In this document: piece by piece, positions 36,623 through 45,018 of the stretch
Layout of the letters: each line of letters begins with the position of its first letter
How positions within the stretch are numbered: the stretch's first letter is position 1
Assembly (NCBI RefSeq): GCF_016735615.1
Contig: NZ_JAERSF010000001.1
Location: forward strand, 124,001-188,000
Origin: Flavobacterium tagetis
GTDB lineage: Bacteria; Bacteroidota; Bacteroidia; Flavobacteriales; Flavobacteriaceae
Length of the DNA stretch: 64,000 nt
Reading direction: 5' to 3'
The notes under the pieces: generated by a model
What the model was told of the DNA's origin: nothing
Databases searched by the model: none
The model's input: the letters and a program-made list of their open reading frames with translations, nothing else
Position numbers and translations under genes: made by a program

Positions 36623-37720
36623 ATGCTTAAAAAACACAACCCCAAATTTTTATTTTTTATCCTTTTAACCTTATTTTTTTCTGCTTCTGCATTTTCTCAA
36701 AAAAGTGTTTATGCTGGAATCGAAATTGGTCGTAGAGCCATAAAAGTTTCTGTAATTGATGTTAGCAACATCAGAAAAGCCGATTATAAAATCCTTTCTT
36801 TCTGGACTGAAAGAATTCCTTTTGCTGATCACATTGACTCTAAAGGCGAACTTACTGCAGAAGACATTACTAAAACTACCGTTACAGTTACCAACCAATT
36901 ACAGAAAATTAGAGCTGAAAATAAACTTCTTGAAGAAAACATCTTTATTGTAGCAGCTCCAGTTTTTGCATCTGCGCGTAACTTAGATGTTCTAAAAAAC
37001 AAAATTGCTCTTTTAACTGGAAAACAATTAGAAGTATTAGAGGTGAACGAGGAAGCAAAAACTCTTGTAAAAGGTGCTATTCCTCCTGTTGATTTTGCTA
37101 ATGCTTTCCTTCTTGATATTGGTGCTCAAACTACAAAAGGCGGTTATATCGACGAACTTAAAGACGGTAAATTAGAATTTGTTCCATTAGAACTTAGTTT
37201 TGGAACCATGACACTTACTGATGCTGTAGAAAAAACAGTGGTAAACAAAAGTCAAGTAAACGATATGTCTACATATCAAGAAAAATCTTTTGATTATAAT
37301 GTGATTCTACGTAAAAAAACAAAAGAATTATTTGATGCAAATCCTCCTTTGGCAAAAAAGGATAAATTATATTTATCTGGTGGAGCTGTTTGGGCATTTT
37401 CAACTCTTTTCTATGACGAGAATGTTAATAAAGAGCATTATGTTGCTTTGACTCTTCAGGATGTAATCGATTATGATGCAATTCTTAAAAACAACTTTAA
37501 TAAGTTTACTAATCTTGCAAAAACAAACAAAGAGGCTGCAAGAGTTTTAAGCACTTACGATCAAAAATATTTGATTTCGGCAAACAACATTCTTGTTACT
37601 TGTCTTGAAAGTATTCCAGACTATGCAACAAAGAAAATTTACTTTGTAAAAGAAGGACAAGTAATCTGGTTGATCTCTTATATTGCTGATCGTTCGAAAA
37701 AAATAAATACTAATTTTTAA
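36623..37720 (+). CDS. Exported actin-fold (Ppx/GppA-like) protein
   Basis: 365 residues. The N-terminus is a clear signal peptide (FFILLTLFFSASAFSQ), after which the actin/Hsp70/sugar-kinase fold appears: YAGIEIGRRAIKVSVID (phosphate-1-like), NAFLLDIGAQTTKGGYID (phosphate-2-like) and LYLSGGAVWAFSTLFY (adenosine-like). Phosphatases of the Ppx/GppA family have this order, but are cytoplasmic. The usual catalytic residues are not all obvious, and ATP is not expected in the periplasm, so it may hydrolyse polyphosphate outside the cell, or be a non-enzymatic binder. It has its own terminator. Confidence 0.65.
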   Translation: MLKKHNPKFLFFILLTLFFSASAFSQKSVYAGIEIGRRAIKVSVIDVSNIRKADYKILSFWTERIPFADHIDSKGELTAEDITKTTVTVTNQLQKIRAENKLLEENIFIVAAPVFASARNLDVLKNKIALLTGKQLEVLEVNEEAKTLVKGAIPPVDFANAFLLDIGAQTTKGGYIDELKDGKLEFVPLELSFGTMTLTDAVEKTVVNKSQVNDMSTYQEKSFDYNVILRKKTKELFDANPPLAKKDKLYLSGGAVWAFSTLFYDENVNKEHYVALTLQDVIDYDAILKNNFNKFTNLAKTNKEAARVLSTYDQKYLISANNILVTCLESIPDYATKKIYFVKEGQVIWLISYIADRSKKINTNF

Positions 37721-37750
37721 GGATTTATTCTCCTAACATATTAATATCAT

Positions 37751-37779
37751 AAAGCTCTAGAGAAATCTGGAGCTTTTTT
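37751..37779 (+). terminator. Hairpin of the GCTTCAG terminator family (variant)
   Basis: AAAGCTCTAGA / TCTGGAGCTTT with a GAAA loop and one G-T pair, followed by T residues. Confidence 0.8.
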
Positions 37780-37921
37780 ATTTTAAGTCATTTCATAAGA
37801 GCAAAATGGTTTCAAGTTATAATTTGCAACCATGCTTAACATTCAAAAAAGTATAGTTCTTCTATTAAAGTCTAATTTTAAAATCAGGAAAAAATCTTAC
37901 ATGAAATAAAACTTCCCGATT

Positions 37922-39322
37922 ATGAAAAATTTAACCGCTTTTTTTATTACTGCACTTTTAGCACTAACAGCCTGCAAAAAAGAACAATCAAAAGATAATC
38001 CAGAAAATGCAAGTGCAACGTCTACGGACTCTATAACTGCTATTGCAAAAGAAGCTTGGATATACGGATATCCAATATTTTATAATTACAAAACCATTTA
38101 TGCCAATGCGCTGAATAAAGGAGACAGAGCATACGCAGGTTTTAATAAATTTAAAAGCTTCGCTAATAGCGCTACTCCCGCAGATACTCTAGTTGTAACA
38201 ATAAATAATGATACGCCTTACTCTATGGCAGCGCTTAATGTTTCTGATGAACCTGTTGTTCTTGAAGTGCCTAAAATGGAAAGTGACCGATATTACGTAA
38301 TGCAATTGGTAGATTTATATACCTTTAACTACGAATATATTGGAACTCGTGTTACTGGAAACAATGGCGGAAAATATCTGCTTGCAGGACCAGACTGGAA
38401 AGGTGAAACGCCAAAAGGAATTGACAAGGTTTTGCACTCAGAAACCAACTTAATATTTGTAGTCGGACGAACTCAGCTTCATGATCCTGCTGATATTTCT
38501 AATCTGAAAAAAATACAAAGTCAGTATAAAATAACTCCGCTACACGAATATACAAAACAGCCTGCACCACCAGTTAAAAAATACAACTTAGAACTTCCTG
38601 TTTGGAAAGAGAGCGATTATGGCACTCCGCAATTTATTAATGTATTAAACTCTCTATTACAATATGCGAGCGAAGACAGCAGTGAAAAAGAACTGAGAGC
38701 CCGTTTTGCTAAAATCGGACTTGTACCAGGCACTGCTTTTGACAGCAGTAAATATCCGCCAGAAACGATAAAAGCAATCGAAAAAGGAATTGCAGAAGCA
38801 AAACAAGAATTAGAATCAAAAGTAAGCGGTCTTAAAGACTTCGGAAATCTTTTTGGCACTAGAGCCGAACTTCAAAATAATTACCTAAATCGTGCAATTG
38901 CAGCGGCTGCTGGAATTTACGGAAACACAAAAGAAGAAGCTGTGTACACGGGAGCTAGTAACGACAAAGACAATCAGCCTCTTTTAGGAAATAATAAATA
39001 TGTTATAAAATTCAGTAAAGATCAGCTTCCTGAGGCGAAATACTTTTGGAGTTTAACGATGTATAATCTTCCGAAACGTTTTCTGGTTCCGAATCCGATT
39101 AACAGATATTCTATCGGTAATAAAACAAAAGGTTTAAAGTATGAGCCAAACGGAGATTTGGTTATTTATCTGCAAAGCACTTCGCCTGGAAAGGATAAAG
39201 AAAGCAACTGGCTTCCGACTCCGAAAGATGAAAAATTCATGTTTGTTATGAGAATTTATGGTCCAGAACCTGATGTAATCAACAATGTCTGGAAAATGAC
39301 TTTACCAGAAAAAGTAAAATAA
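37922..39322 (+). CDS. DUF1254/DUF1214 lipoprotein
   Basis: 466 residues. Signal and lipobox are MKNLTAFFITALLALTAC, followed by KKEQ. The N-terminal DUF1254 part has AKEAWIYGYPIFYNYKTIY and NNDTPYSMAALNVSDEPVVL; the C-terminal DUF1214 part has YFWSLTMYNLPKRFLVPNP and GDLVIYLQSTSPG. The family is widespread and has no firm biochemical role. It stands alone with a terminator on each side. Confidence 0.9.
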   Translation: MKNLTAFFITALLALTACKKEQSKDNPENASATSTDSITAIAKEAWIYGYPIFYNYKTIYANALNKGDRAYAGFNKFKSFANSATPADTLVVTINNDTPYSMAALNVSDEPVVLEVPKMESDRYYVMQLVDLYTFNYEYIGTRVTGNNGGKYLLAGPDWKGETPKGIDKVLHSETNLIFVVGRTQLHDPADISNLKKIQSQYKITPLHEYTKQPAPPVKKYNLELPVWKESDYGTPQFINVLNSLLQYASEDSSEKELRARFAKIGLVPGTAFDSSKYPPETIKAIEKGIAEAKQELESKVSGLKDFGNLFGTRAELQNNYLNRAIAAAAGIYGNTKEEAVYTGASNDKDNQPLLGNNKYVIKFSKDQLPEAKYFWSLTMYNLPKRFLVPNPINRYSIGNKTKGLKYEPNGDLVIYLQSTSPGKDKESNWLPTPKDEKFMFVMRIYGPEPDVINNVWKMTLPEKVK

Positions 39323-39341
39323 TCATTCATTGATAAAGCAT

Positions 39342-39373
39342 AAAAGCTTCAGAGAAATCTGAAGCTTTTTTTT
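39342..39373 (+). terminator. Hairpin of the GCTTCAG terminator family
   Basis: AAAAGCTTCAG / CTGAAGCTTTT with loop AGAAAT and an eight-T run, between DUF1254 and the ars operon. Confidence 0.85.
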
Positions 39374-39417
39374 GTTTCTAAAATAATCTATTAAAAATTT
39401 CATCATTTAAAAACTAT

Positions 39418-39433
39418 ATCGCAATATTGCAAT
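39418..39433. promoter_or_regulatory. Probable ArsR operator, site 1
   Basis: ATCGCAATATTGCAAT contains the perfect palindrome GCAATATTGC, 15 bases before the arsR ATG. It recurs with one change before the next gene of the operon. Confidence 0.7.
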
Positions 39434-39448
39434 ATTAATATAACCAAC

Positions 39449-39775
39449 ATGGGAGCAACTAAAACTGAACATTTTACAGACGCACAAAATCAAATTGCTA
39501 CAATTGCCAAAGCATTAGGGCATCCTGCAAGAATTGCCATAATCGAATATTTATTAAAAGTAAACGAATGTATTTGCGGCGATATCGTAAACGAACTGCC
39601 TCTTGCCCAGCCTACAGTTTCTCAGCACCTAAAAGAGTTAAAAAATGCGGGAATCATTAAAGGAAATATTTCTGGAAATGCAATTTGTTATTGTATTGAT
39701 GAAAAAACAATTGACATTTTAAACTCCTACTTTTTAAACATTACACAAACTATTTCAAAATCAAAATGTTGCTAA
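39449..39775 (+). CDS. arsR: ArsR family arsenic-responsive repressor
   Basis: 108 residues with the ArsR winged helix: KALGHPARIAIIEYLLKVNE, then the metal site E-C41-I-C43-G-D next to the recognition helix (PLAQPTVSQHLKELKNAG). Two more Cys end the protein (C107, C108), which could form a third ligand for As(III). It should sit on DNA until arsenite binds. It begins an operon with a DUF6428 protein, a 41-residue membrane peptide and arsC. Confidence 0.92.
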   Translation: MGATKTEHFTDAQNQIATIAKALGHPARIAIIEYLLKVNECICGDIVNELPLAQPTVSQHLKELKNAGIIKGNISGNAICYCIDEKTIDILNSYFLNITQTISKSKCC

Positions 39776-39797
39776 AACATTTTTTTTGACAAAGTGT

Positions 39798-39813
39798 ATC
39801 GTAATATTGCAAT
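39798..39813. promoter_or_regulatory. Probable ArsR operator, site 2
   Basis: ATCGTAATATTGCAAT differs from site 1 by one base (T for C) and lies 22 bases before the DUF6428 start, in the 59-base gap after arsR. This suggests a second promoter inside the operon under the same repressor. Confidence 0.65.
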
Positions 39814-39834
39814 TAACAAATAAATAAAAACAAG

Positions 39835-40308
39835 ATGAAATTATCAGAAGTAAAACAGATTTTACCAACATTGGAGAATGTTGAGTTTCAATTGGAAAAT
39901 GGAACTTTTGTGCCAGAACATTTTCATGTGACGGAAGTTGGCGTAGTGACCAAAAACTTTATTGATTGCGGCGGAGTAATCAGAACTGAGAAAGCAGTAA
40001 ACTTTCAGCTTTGGGATGCCAACGATTTTGAGCATCGCTTAAAGCCTAATAAATTATTGCACATCATTCAATTGTCTGAAGACAAGCTAAACATAGAAGA
40101 TCTAGAAATTGAAGTAGAATATCAAAACAGTACAATTGGTAAATATGATTTAGAGTTTAATGGAAAAACGTTTATTCTAAAAAATAAAACCACAGCATGT
40201 TTGGCACAAGATGCTTGCGGTATTCCAGCAGAAAAACAGAAGATCAATCTTACTCAATTGACCAATGACACTGCTTCCTGCTGCACGCCAAATTCAGGAT
40301 GCTGTTAA
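39835..40308 (+). CDS. DUF6428 family arsenic-operon protein
   Basis: 157 residues. N-terminal part has LPTLENVEFQLENGTFVPEHFHVTEVG, which resembles a cupin-like entry, and the protein ends with ACCTPNSGCC-type paired cysteines (SCCTPNSGCC), suggesting As(III) or other thiophilic metal binding. Proteins of this type are found next to arsR and arsC in Bacteroidota; the mechanism is unknown. It is followed three bases later by a small membrane peptide gene. Confidence 0.75.
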   Translation: MKLSEVKQILPTLENVEFQLENGTFVPEHFHVTEVGVVTKNFIDCGGVIRTEKAVNFQLWDANDFEHRLKPNKLLHIIQLSEDKLNIEDLEIEVEYQNSTIGKYDLEFNGKTFILKNKTTACLAQDACGIPAEKQKINLTQLTNDTASCCTPNSGCC

Positions 40309-40311
40309 AAA

Positions 40312-40437
40312 ATGAAAGAACTAATCTTTAAACACAAAAAACCAATTATAATAACCTCCTCTGTTATTTTGCTGCAGCTTATTTTTGGTTTTGAACCAAA
40401 ATTCTGCATTATAAATATCATTTGGTTATTTGTTTAA
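40312..40437 (+). CDS. 41-residue single-helix membrane peptide in the ars operon
   Basis: ATG at 40312, three bases past the DUF6428 stop; TAA at 40435-40437, two bases before the arsC ATG. The peptide starts MKELIFKHKK and then has a hydrophobic run (about 11-26) and a second hydrophobic end (IINIIWLFV), with one Cys. Spacing on both sides and hydrophobic content support a real gene. It does not resemble an ArsB or Acr3 fragment enough to call it one. Function unknown; a membrane helper is possible. Confidence 0.6.
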   Translation: MKELIFKHKKPIIITSSVILLQLIFGFEPKFCIINIIWLFV

Positions 40438-40439
40438 TT

Positions 40440-40859
40440 ATGAAAAAGAAAATACTAATACTTTGTACAGGAAATAGCTGTAGAAGCCAGATTGCTGAAG
40501 GCTATATGAGATTTTTTGCAGGAAATAAAGCTGAGGTTTACAGCGCTGGTGTAGAAACTCATGGCGTTAATCCGAAAGCTATTTCGATAATGAAAGAGGA
40601 TGGAATAGATATTTCAAACCATACCTCTAATAATATTGACGAATACACCCATATTGATTTTGATTTTGTCATTACAGTCTGCGATAATGCAAAAGAACGA
40701 TGTCCATTTTTTCCAACCAAAGCAGTCAAATTTCATTATAATTTCCCCGATCCTGCAAAGGCAACAGGAACTGATTCTGAAATAATGGAACAATTTAGGA
40801 GCGTTAGAGAGCTCATAAAAGAGTATTGCAAAAATTTTGCTACAGAAAACTTATCATAA
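40440..40859 (+). CDS. arsC: Arsenate reductase, thioredoxin-type (LMW phosphatase fold)
   Basis: 139 residues from the ATG at 40440 (MKKKILILCTGNSCRSQIAE); an ATG six codons earlier overlaps the preceding gene. The phosphate/arsenate loop is C9-T-G-N-S-C-R15, and the redox pair is C81 and C88 (VCDNAKERCPFFP), which fits the thioredoxin-coupled enzyme with three catalytic Cys. It reduces As(V) to As(III). The reduced ion must then be exported, but no pump gene is present here. Confidence 0.93.
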   Translation: MKKKILILCTGNSCRSQIAEGYMRFFAGNKAEVYSAGVETHGVNPKAISIMKEDGIDISNHTSNNIDEYTHIDFDFVITVCDNAKERCPFFPTKAVKFHYNFPDPAKATGTDSEIMEQFRSVRELIKEYCKNFATENLS

Positions 40860-40860
40860 C

Positions 40861-40891
40861 AAAAAGCTTCAGAACAATCTGAAGCTTTTTG
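40861..40891. terminator. Hairpin of the GCTTCAG terminator family
   Basis: AAAAAGCTTCAGA / TCTGAAGCTTTTT with a short loop, starting two bases after the arsC stop and ending at the stop of the convergent gene. Confidence 0.85.
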
Positions 40892-41185
40892 TTATTCCTC
40901 AACCAACATTTCGTTAATAATATCTAGCAATTCCATTTCGTCAGTAGGAAATAAATGAAGTGCTTGTTCTAAAACCAATCTGACATCTATCGAAGGGTTT
41001 TTATGATTTTCATTTTCTAAAGCCATAATACAAAGCTTTAAGGTATTTGTGATCAAACAGCCTAATTCGGAATAATTTAAAACCTTTACCTCAACATTAC
41101 AGCTTTTATTACCCGTTGGTTTCAAAATATTTAAATATTGAACCGATTGTTTTTTGATGTATTCTAAGTCTTTTAATTCTTTCAT
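40892..41185 (-). CDS. Hypothetical protein, 97 residues
   Basis: Not recognised. Small soluble protein, helical, beginning MKELKDLEYIKKQSVQYLNI and ending in an acidic tail (DIINEMLVEE). It has three Cys spread through the middle but no metal motif. It is divergent from a small HTH gene by 167 bases and shares the arsC terminator. No function assigned. Confidence 0.55.
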   Translation of the reverse strand: MKELKDLEYIKKQSVQYLNILKPTGNKSCNVEVKVLNYSELGCLITNTLKLCIMALENENHKNPSIDVRLVLEQALHLFPTDEMELLDIINEMLVEE

Positions 41186-41352
41186 TTCTATAATTTATTC
41201 TTTAATAATCAGATATTTATTCATTAAGTGAATTTGACAGCATCACATTATCAAACAAATATAAGCAAAAAACAGACGAATATGACTGGATTTATATATT
41301 CCTGTTTTTTTAACTACTTCATTTTAATTTTCAATAAATAAAATAAGAAGAG

Positions 41353-41580
41353 ATGAGAAAGAATGAAGTTCCCGAATCTGTAAAGATTGTTGGAAATAAT
41401 ATAAGAGAGATTGTCAAAGAGAAAGATCTCAAAGTCCGACATGTAGCTCATGATGCAGATCTTGATATTGAAGCTTTAAGAAGATATATGCTAGGAAAAC
41501 AAATTATGGGTATTGATAAACTTATTCGAATAGGTAAAGCCTTAAATGTTCCTTTTTCGGAATTATTTCGAAATATGTAA
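41353..41580 (+). CDS. Small XRE-type HTH protein
   Basis: 75 residues, nearly all helix-turn-helix: KIVGNNIREIVKEKDLKVRHVAHDADLDIEALRRYM, then IDKLIRIGKALNVPFSELF. There is no effector or protease domain, so it acts as a simple DNA-binding protein. It stands alone with its own hairpin. No toxin gene is paired with it. Confidence 0.8.
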   Translation: MRKNEVPESVKIVGNNIREIVKEKDLKVRHVAHDADLDIEALRRYMLGKQIMGIDKLIRIGKALNVPFSELFRNM

Positions 41581-41588
41581 TTAAAACC

Positions 41589-41624
41589 AAAAATGCGTAA
41601 ACCCAAAAGGACTTACGCATTTTT
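41589..41624. terminator. Bidirectional hairpin terminator
   Basis: AAAAATGCGTAA / TTACGCATTTTT stem, between convergent genes. The adjacent stop of the Ser/Gly-rich secreted protein lies 29 bases away. Confidence 0.85.
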
Positions 41625-41652
41625 TCTGATGAAACATTATAAAAAACGCCGT

Positions 41653-42732
41653 TTATCTTCTTCTTCCGCCGCCTCCGCCGAAGCCTCCACCTCCACTAAA
41701 GCCACCTCCGCCACGAGAACCGCCTCCCATTTGTCCTGCACTTGGTCTTGACGAAGAGCCTCCTCCTCTATTAAAATTGCCTCCTGAAGAGCTTCCTCTA
41801 TTAAGATTTGAAGTCCCTGCACTTGGCGATGAACTTTGACGTGTTCTTCCAGATGCGCTAGTATTTCCTGCACGATTGGAATTTCCTGCTGATGGACGTG
41901 TACTTGCTGAAGGGCGCGAATTACCTCGATTGGTATTGTATCTATTATTGGTCGAATTATCTCGTACTGTAGTAGATCTCGATCTATTATTATTGTAATT
42001 ATTAAAACTGTTTCTGTTATTTATATATACATTGTTATGCCCGCCATGATAATGTCCGCCATGATAACCATGATGATGGTAATAATGGTTATGACGATAA
42101 ATTCCAACCGCCATTACAGTAAAAGCGGCGAAATAAGGCGGATAAAATCCGTAATAATAAGGTGGATAATATGGCACGTAAGCTGGTGAATATACATATT
42201 GCACAATTGGCACTGTTTCTACCACAACTGCCGTTACTGCTGGCGAACTTTGTACGGGTTCGTCTCCTGTATAGGCAGGGTTTGCTGTTTTTGCTGGCGA
42301 AGATTTAGCTACTGGTTCAATAACATAATCTTTTCCATACAGAAGCTCATCGCCTACAATCTGCATTTTCACCTTTCCGTTTTTATCTTTATCGACCAAA
42401 ATAACAGCAACGTCTTGATTTTCCTTCTTGTTTACAGCAACCTGCAGAATAAAAGTAAACGAATTACCATTTTTCTTTGTGACTACTTTTATAAAGTCTA
42501 CTTTTTTATCCAGATCCAAATCCAGATTATTGATTCCTGTTTTTTCCAGATTCAGATTTTTTTCAAATTCCTCGATGGTTTTTGATTTCTGGAACAGAGA
42601 CATTACAGCATACAGATCAAGATTATCGCCAGGAAGCCCAAGTTCTGGACCATCATTATCAGATTGGCAAAAAATCAACTGGGCAGACATGATTAATGCA
42701 ACGGTCAAATATTTTGTAAATTTCTTTATCAT
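41653..42732 (-). CDS. Secreted protein with low-complexity Tyr/His then Ser/Gly/Arg tail
   Basis: 359 residues. Signal peptide ends near LIFCQ. Residues about 25-155 are an ordinary domain with LDLDLDKKVDFIKVVTKKNG, FTFILQVAVNKKENQDVAVI and a K/D-rich turn; then a Pro/Tyr/aromatic stretch, a His-rich segment (HNHYYHHHGYHGGHYHGG) around 215-235, an Asn/Ser/Arg region, and a Gly-rich end (GGGGFGG...GGRRR). The His-rich part could bind metal; the rest is flexible. I do not recognise the family. It ends near three small secreted proteins. Confidence 0.7.
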   Translation of the reverse strand: MIKKFTKYLTVALIMSAQLIFCQSDNDGPELGLPGDNLDLYAVMSLFQKSKTIEEFEKNLNLEKTGINNLDLDLDKKVDFIKVVTKKNGNSFTFILQVAVNKKENQDVAVILVDKDKNGKVKMQIVGDELLYGKDYVIEPVAKSSPAKTANPAYTGDEPVQSSPAVTAVVVETVPIVQYVYSPAYVPYYPPYYYGFYPPYFAAFTVMAVGIYRHNHYYHHHGYHGGHYHGGHNNVYINNRNSFNNYNNNRSRSTTVRDNSTNNRYNTNRGNSRPSASTRPSAGNSNRAGNTSASGRTRQSSSPSAGTSNLNRGSSSGGNFNRGGGSSSRPSAGQMGGGSRGGGGFSGGGGFGGGGGRRR

Positions 42733-42809
42733 AGTAAGAGTATAAAATATTAATAAGCGGAGTAGAAAATGATTCTTTCTATACTTTCTACTCTGTACCC
42801 AGAAATCGT

Positions 42810-43289
42810 TTATTGTTTTTTCGTTTTATCCAATTCTCCAATAAAAGGAATAGCATCTTGAATTTCAGCTCGTATGGTTACTTGCAAATACTGTTCAAGT
42901 TGCACAAATTTTGCAGCATTGATTCCGCCAATAGCTTTCACCAGTTTAGAATGTGTTTTGGTAAGCAGTTTTTCAGCTTCTTGATTATACTTTAAATTCG
43001 AAGATGTTAATTCTGTAGCTTTAGCATCGCTCAGCGTAGCATAATTCTTTGCATAATCTTCAAGAATTTGAATCTTCTTTTGACTTAAAGCTTTGCGCTC
43101 TGATTCGTAATTGTCATAAATCGGCTGAAATGCTGTAGCCTGTACATCTGTTAAACCCAAATATTCTTTGACCACTTCTGCTTTAGATTTTCCGTAAAGA
43201 TCTTGGATTAGTTTTATCTCATCAACAGAACTTTGCGCAGCGGCATTCAATCCAAAAACCAATGACAGTATAAATAGTATTTTTTTCAT
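42810..43289 (-). CDS. Secreted helical protein, CpxP/Spy-like
   Basis: 159 residues, signal peptide ending at AAAQ. The mature part is helical with the L-T-x-x-Q-like motifs LGLTDVQATAFQPIYDNYE and KFVQLEQYLQVTIRA, which recall periplasmic chaperones of the CpxP/Spy type. Such proteins respond to envelope stress. It follows 17 bases after the NTF2-like lipoprotein gene, so the two are probably cotranscribed. Confidence 0.65.
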   Translation of the reverse strand: MKKILFILSLVFGLNAAAQSSVDEIKLIQDLYGKSKAEVVKEYLGLTDVQATAFQPIYDNYESERKALSQKKIQILEDYAKNYATLSDAKATELTSSNLKYNQEAEKLLTKTHSKLVKAIGGINAAKFVQLEQYLQVTIRAEIQDAIPFIGELDKTKKQ

Positions 43290-43306
43290 AATCTTTATTT
43301 AGTAAG

Positions 43307-43786
43307 TTATTCTATCAATCCATCAGAAGCGCTCATGTCTCTTACACAAACATATTTGCCATCTCTTTTTTCGAAATAGCTCATGTAGTTTCCGGTATTA
43401 ATTGGCGTTTTAGTAGAATCTATTACTTTATAATATCCTACTTCTAGAACCATATTTCCGTCATGCGAAACAAAAACTTCTTTGGTTTCAAATGATATCG
43501 TATTGGTATTATTAGTCAAATCTGATTCTAAAAACTCATATCTAGCATCTTTACCAATAATTGGTGGCCTGTTCTGATAAAAAGTTATCGCATCGTCTGC
43601 ATAATATCCTATTTCTTTTAGCTGACCTGCATTGTATGTAGCAGCATATTCATTTTCTTTTGCCTGAATTTGCTTCTTGATTTCTTTTAGGTCAATTACA
43701 GTATTTTCGTCTTTTTTTGTGTTGCAGGAAACCAATAAAGCACAAAACCCTGCGAGAACCGCTCTTATCACTATTTTATTTTTCAT
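43307..43786 (-). CDS. NTF2/SnoaL-like (DUF4440) lipoprotein
   Basis: 159 residues from the ATG at 43786 (MKNKIVIRAVLAGFCALLVSC); a second ATG two codons upstream is possible. A lipobox LVSC is followed by NTKKD. The mature domain has ENEYAATYNAGQLKEIGYYADDAITFYQ and PPIIGKDARYEFLE, the cone-shaped NTF2 fold seen in DUF4440. Its ligand or substrate is unknown. Confidence 0.78.
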   Translation of the reverse strand: MKNKIVIRAVLAGFCALLVSCNTKKDENTVIDLKEIKKQIQAKENEYAATYNAGQLKEIGYYADDAITFYQNRPPIIGKDARYEFLESDLTNNTNTISFETKEVFVSHDGNMVLEVGYYKVIDSTKTPINTGNYMSYFEKRDGKYVCVRDMSASDGLIE

Positions 43787-43926
43787 ACACATTAAATTTT
43801 CAAGTTGATATTACATTATTCCCTTTTACTAACAGACCAAAAAGCAGCTGTTGCCTTTAGCAATGATTTTATCAGCATCAATAATAGTATTAGGATCATA
43901 AGTCTAGATTTGCTTAAAAAATAAGA

Positions 43927-44994
43927 TTAATATTCTTCGAATATCTTTTGAAGTTCTGCCAAGCTTCTTTGTTTCAATAATGCTACTGACAATAAGATTC
44001 TAGATTTCTGCGGATTCAAAGCGTATGAAGCAATAAGTCCAAGTTCATCATCATTGCATTCTACATTACGGCTTACAAGTCCAGTTGCAACTCGCGTGCT
44101 TCTAACTACTATAATTCCTTTTTTACTGGCTCTTGCACAAGCATCTAATGAAGCTTTGTTCATATTTCCGTTTCCTACTCCAGCAATTACAATTCCTTTG
44201 GCGCCACGCTCTATTGAAGCATCAATTAAATCTGGTTTCATATCTGCATCGGCATAAATAATATCTACGCGAGGGAAAGAGCTAACGCCCTTCACATCAA
44301 ACTCTGAGTTTTTCCCAAATTTTTGACTAGGGTAATTAAAGAAATCATTCGTCCCGTAAGAAGTAATACCGATAAGTCCACGAAGCGGAGACATAAAAGT
44401 CTGAACAGCAGTTGTACTCACTTTTGTTAAAGATTGAGCTGAATGAATCCAGTCATTCATTACCAAGAGAACTCCGCGTCCTTTTGCTTTAGGATCACCG
44501 GCTACTGCAATCGCATTATAAAGATTTAAAGGCCCGTCTGCACTAATTGCCGTTGACGGACGCATTGATCCAACAAGCACTACTGGTTTATCTGTTTTTG
44601 TAGTTAGATTTAAGAAAAAGGCCGTTTCTTCCATCGTATCAGTTCCGTGCGTAATTACAAAACCGTCTACATCGTTGCTGTTGGCTAATTCATTAATTCG
44701 ATTAGCCACTTTCAGCATAATTTCAAAAGACATATCCTGAGATCCTACATTCGCAATTTGCTCGCCTTTTATATCGGCCACTTTTAAAGCATCAGGAATT
44801 GCATTTACCATCGCATCAATGGTAACCTGCCCCGAAGTATATCCTGATTGTACCCCAGTTTTAGCAGAACCTGCAATTGTTCCTCCGGTTGCCAATATTA
44901 GAACTTTCGGCTTAGCCTGTCCGAACATGCTGATATTTAGCGATAATATCAGCAGTAAAATTATTTTTTTGCAAAAGTTGATATTTAATTTCAT
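43927..44994 (-). CDS. Secreted L-asparaginase (type II)
   Basis: 355 residues. The signal peptide ends near SMFGQ, so it works in the periplasm. The active-site segments are KVLILATGGTIAGSA with its Thr nucleophile, and VDGFVITHGTDTMEETAFFL with the second Thr, Asp and Lys set. It converts asparagine to aspartate and ammonia. It is the last gene of a three-gene unit, 24 bases after a likewise exported aspartase and behind a porin. Confidence 0.95.
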   Translation of the reverse strand: MKLNINFCKKIILLLILSLNISMFGQAKPKVLILATGGTIAGSAKTGVQSGYTSGQVTIDAMVNAIPDALKVADIKGEQIANVGSQDMSFEIMLKVANRINELANSNDVDGFVITHGTDTMEETAFFLNLTTKTDKPVVLVGSMRPSTAISADGPLNLYNAIAVAGDPKAKGRGVLLVMNDWIHSAQSLTKVSTTAVQTFMSPLRGLIGITSYGTNDFFNYPSQKFGKNSEFDVKGVSSFPRVDIIYADADMKPDLIDASIERGAKGIVIAGVGNGNMNKASLDACARASKKGIIVVRSTRVATGLVSRNVECNDDELGLIASYALNPQKSRILLSVALLKQRSLAELQKIFEEY

Positions 44995-45018
44995 GTTTTT
45001 TCTGTTTAAAGTTGAGGT

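Noticed and set aside
41637..41873. Frame on the minus strand with many Glu, Ala and Gln codons
   Set aside because: It is a shifted frame of the Ser/Gly/Arg-rich tail of the secreted protein, whose own frame has a proper signal peptide.
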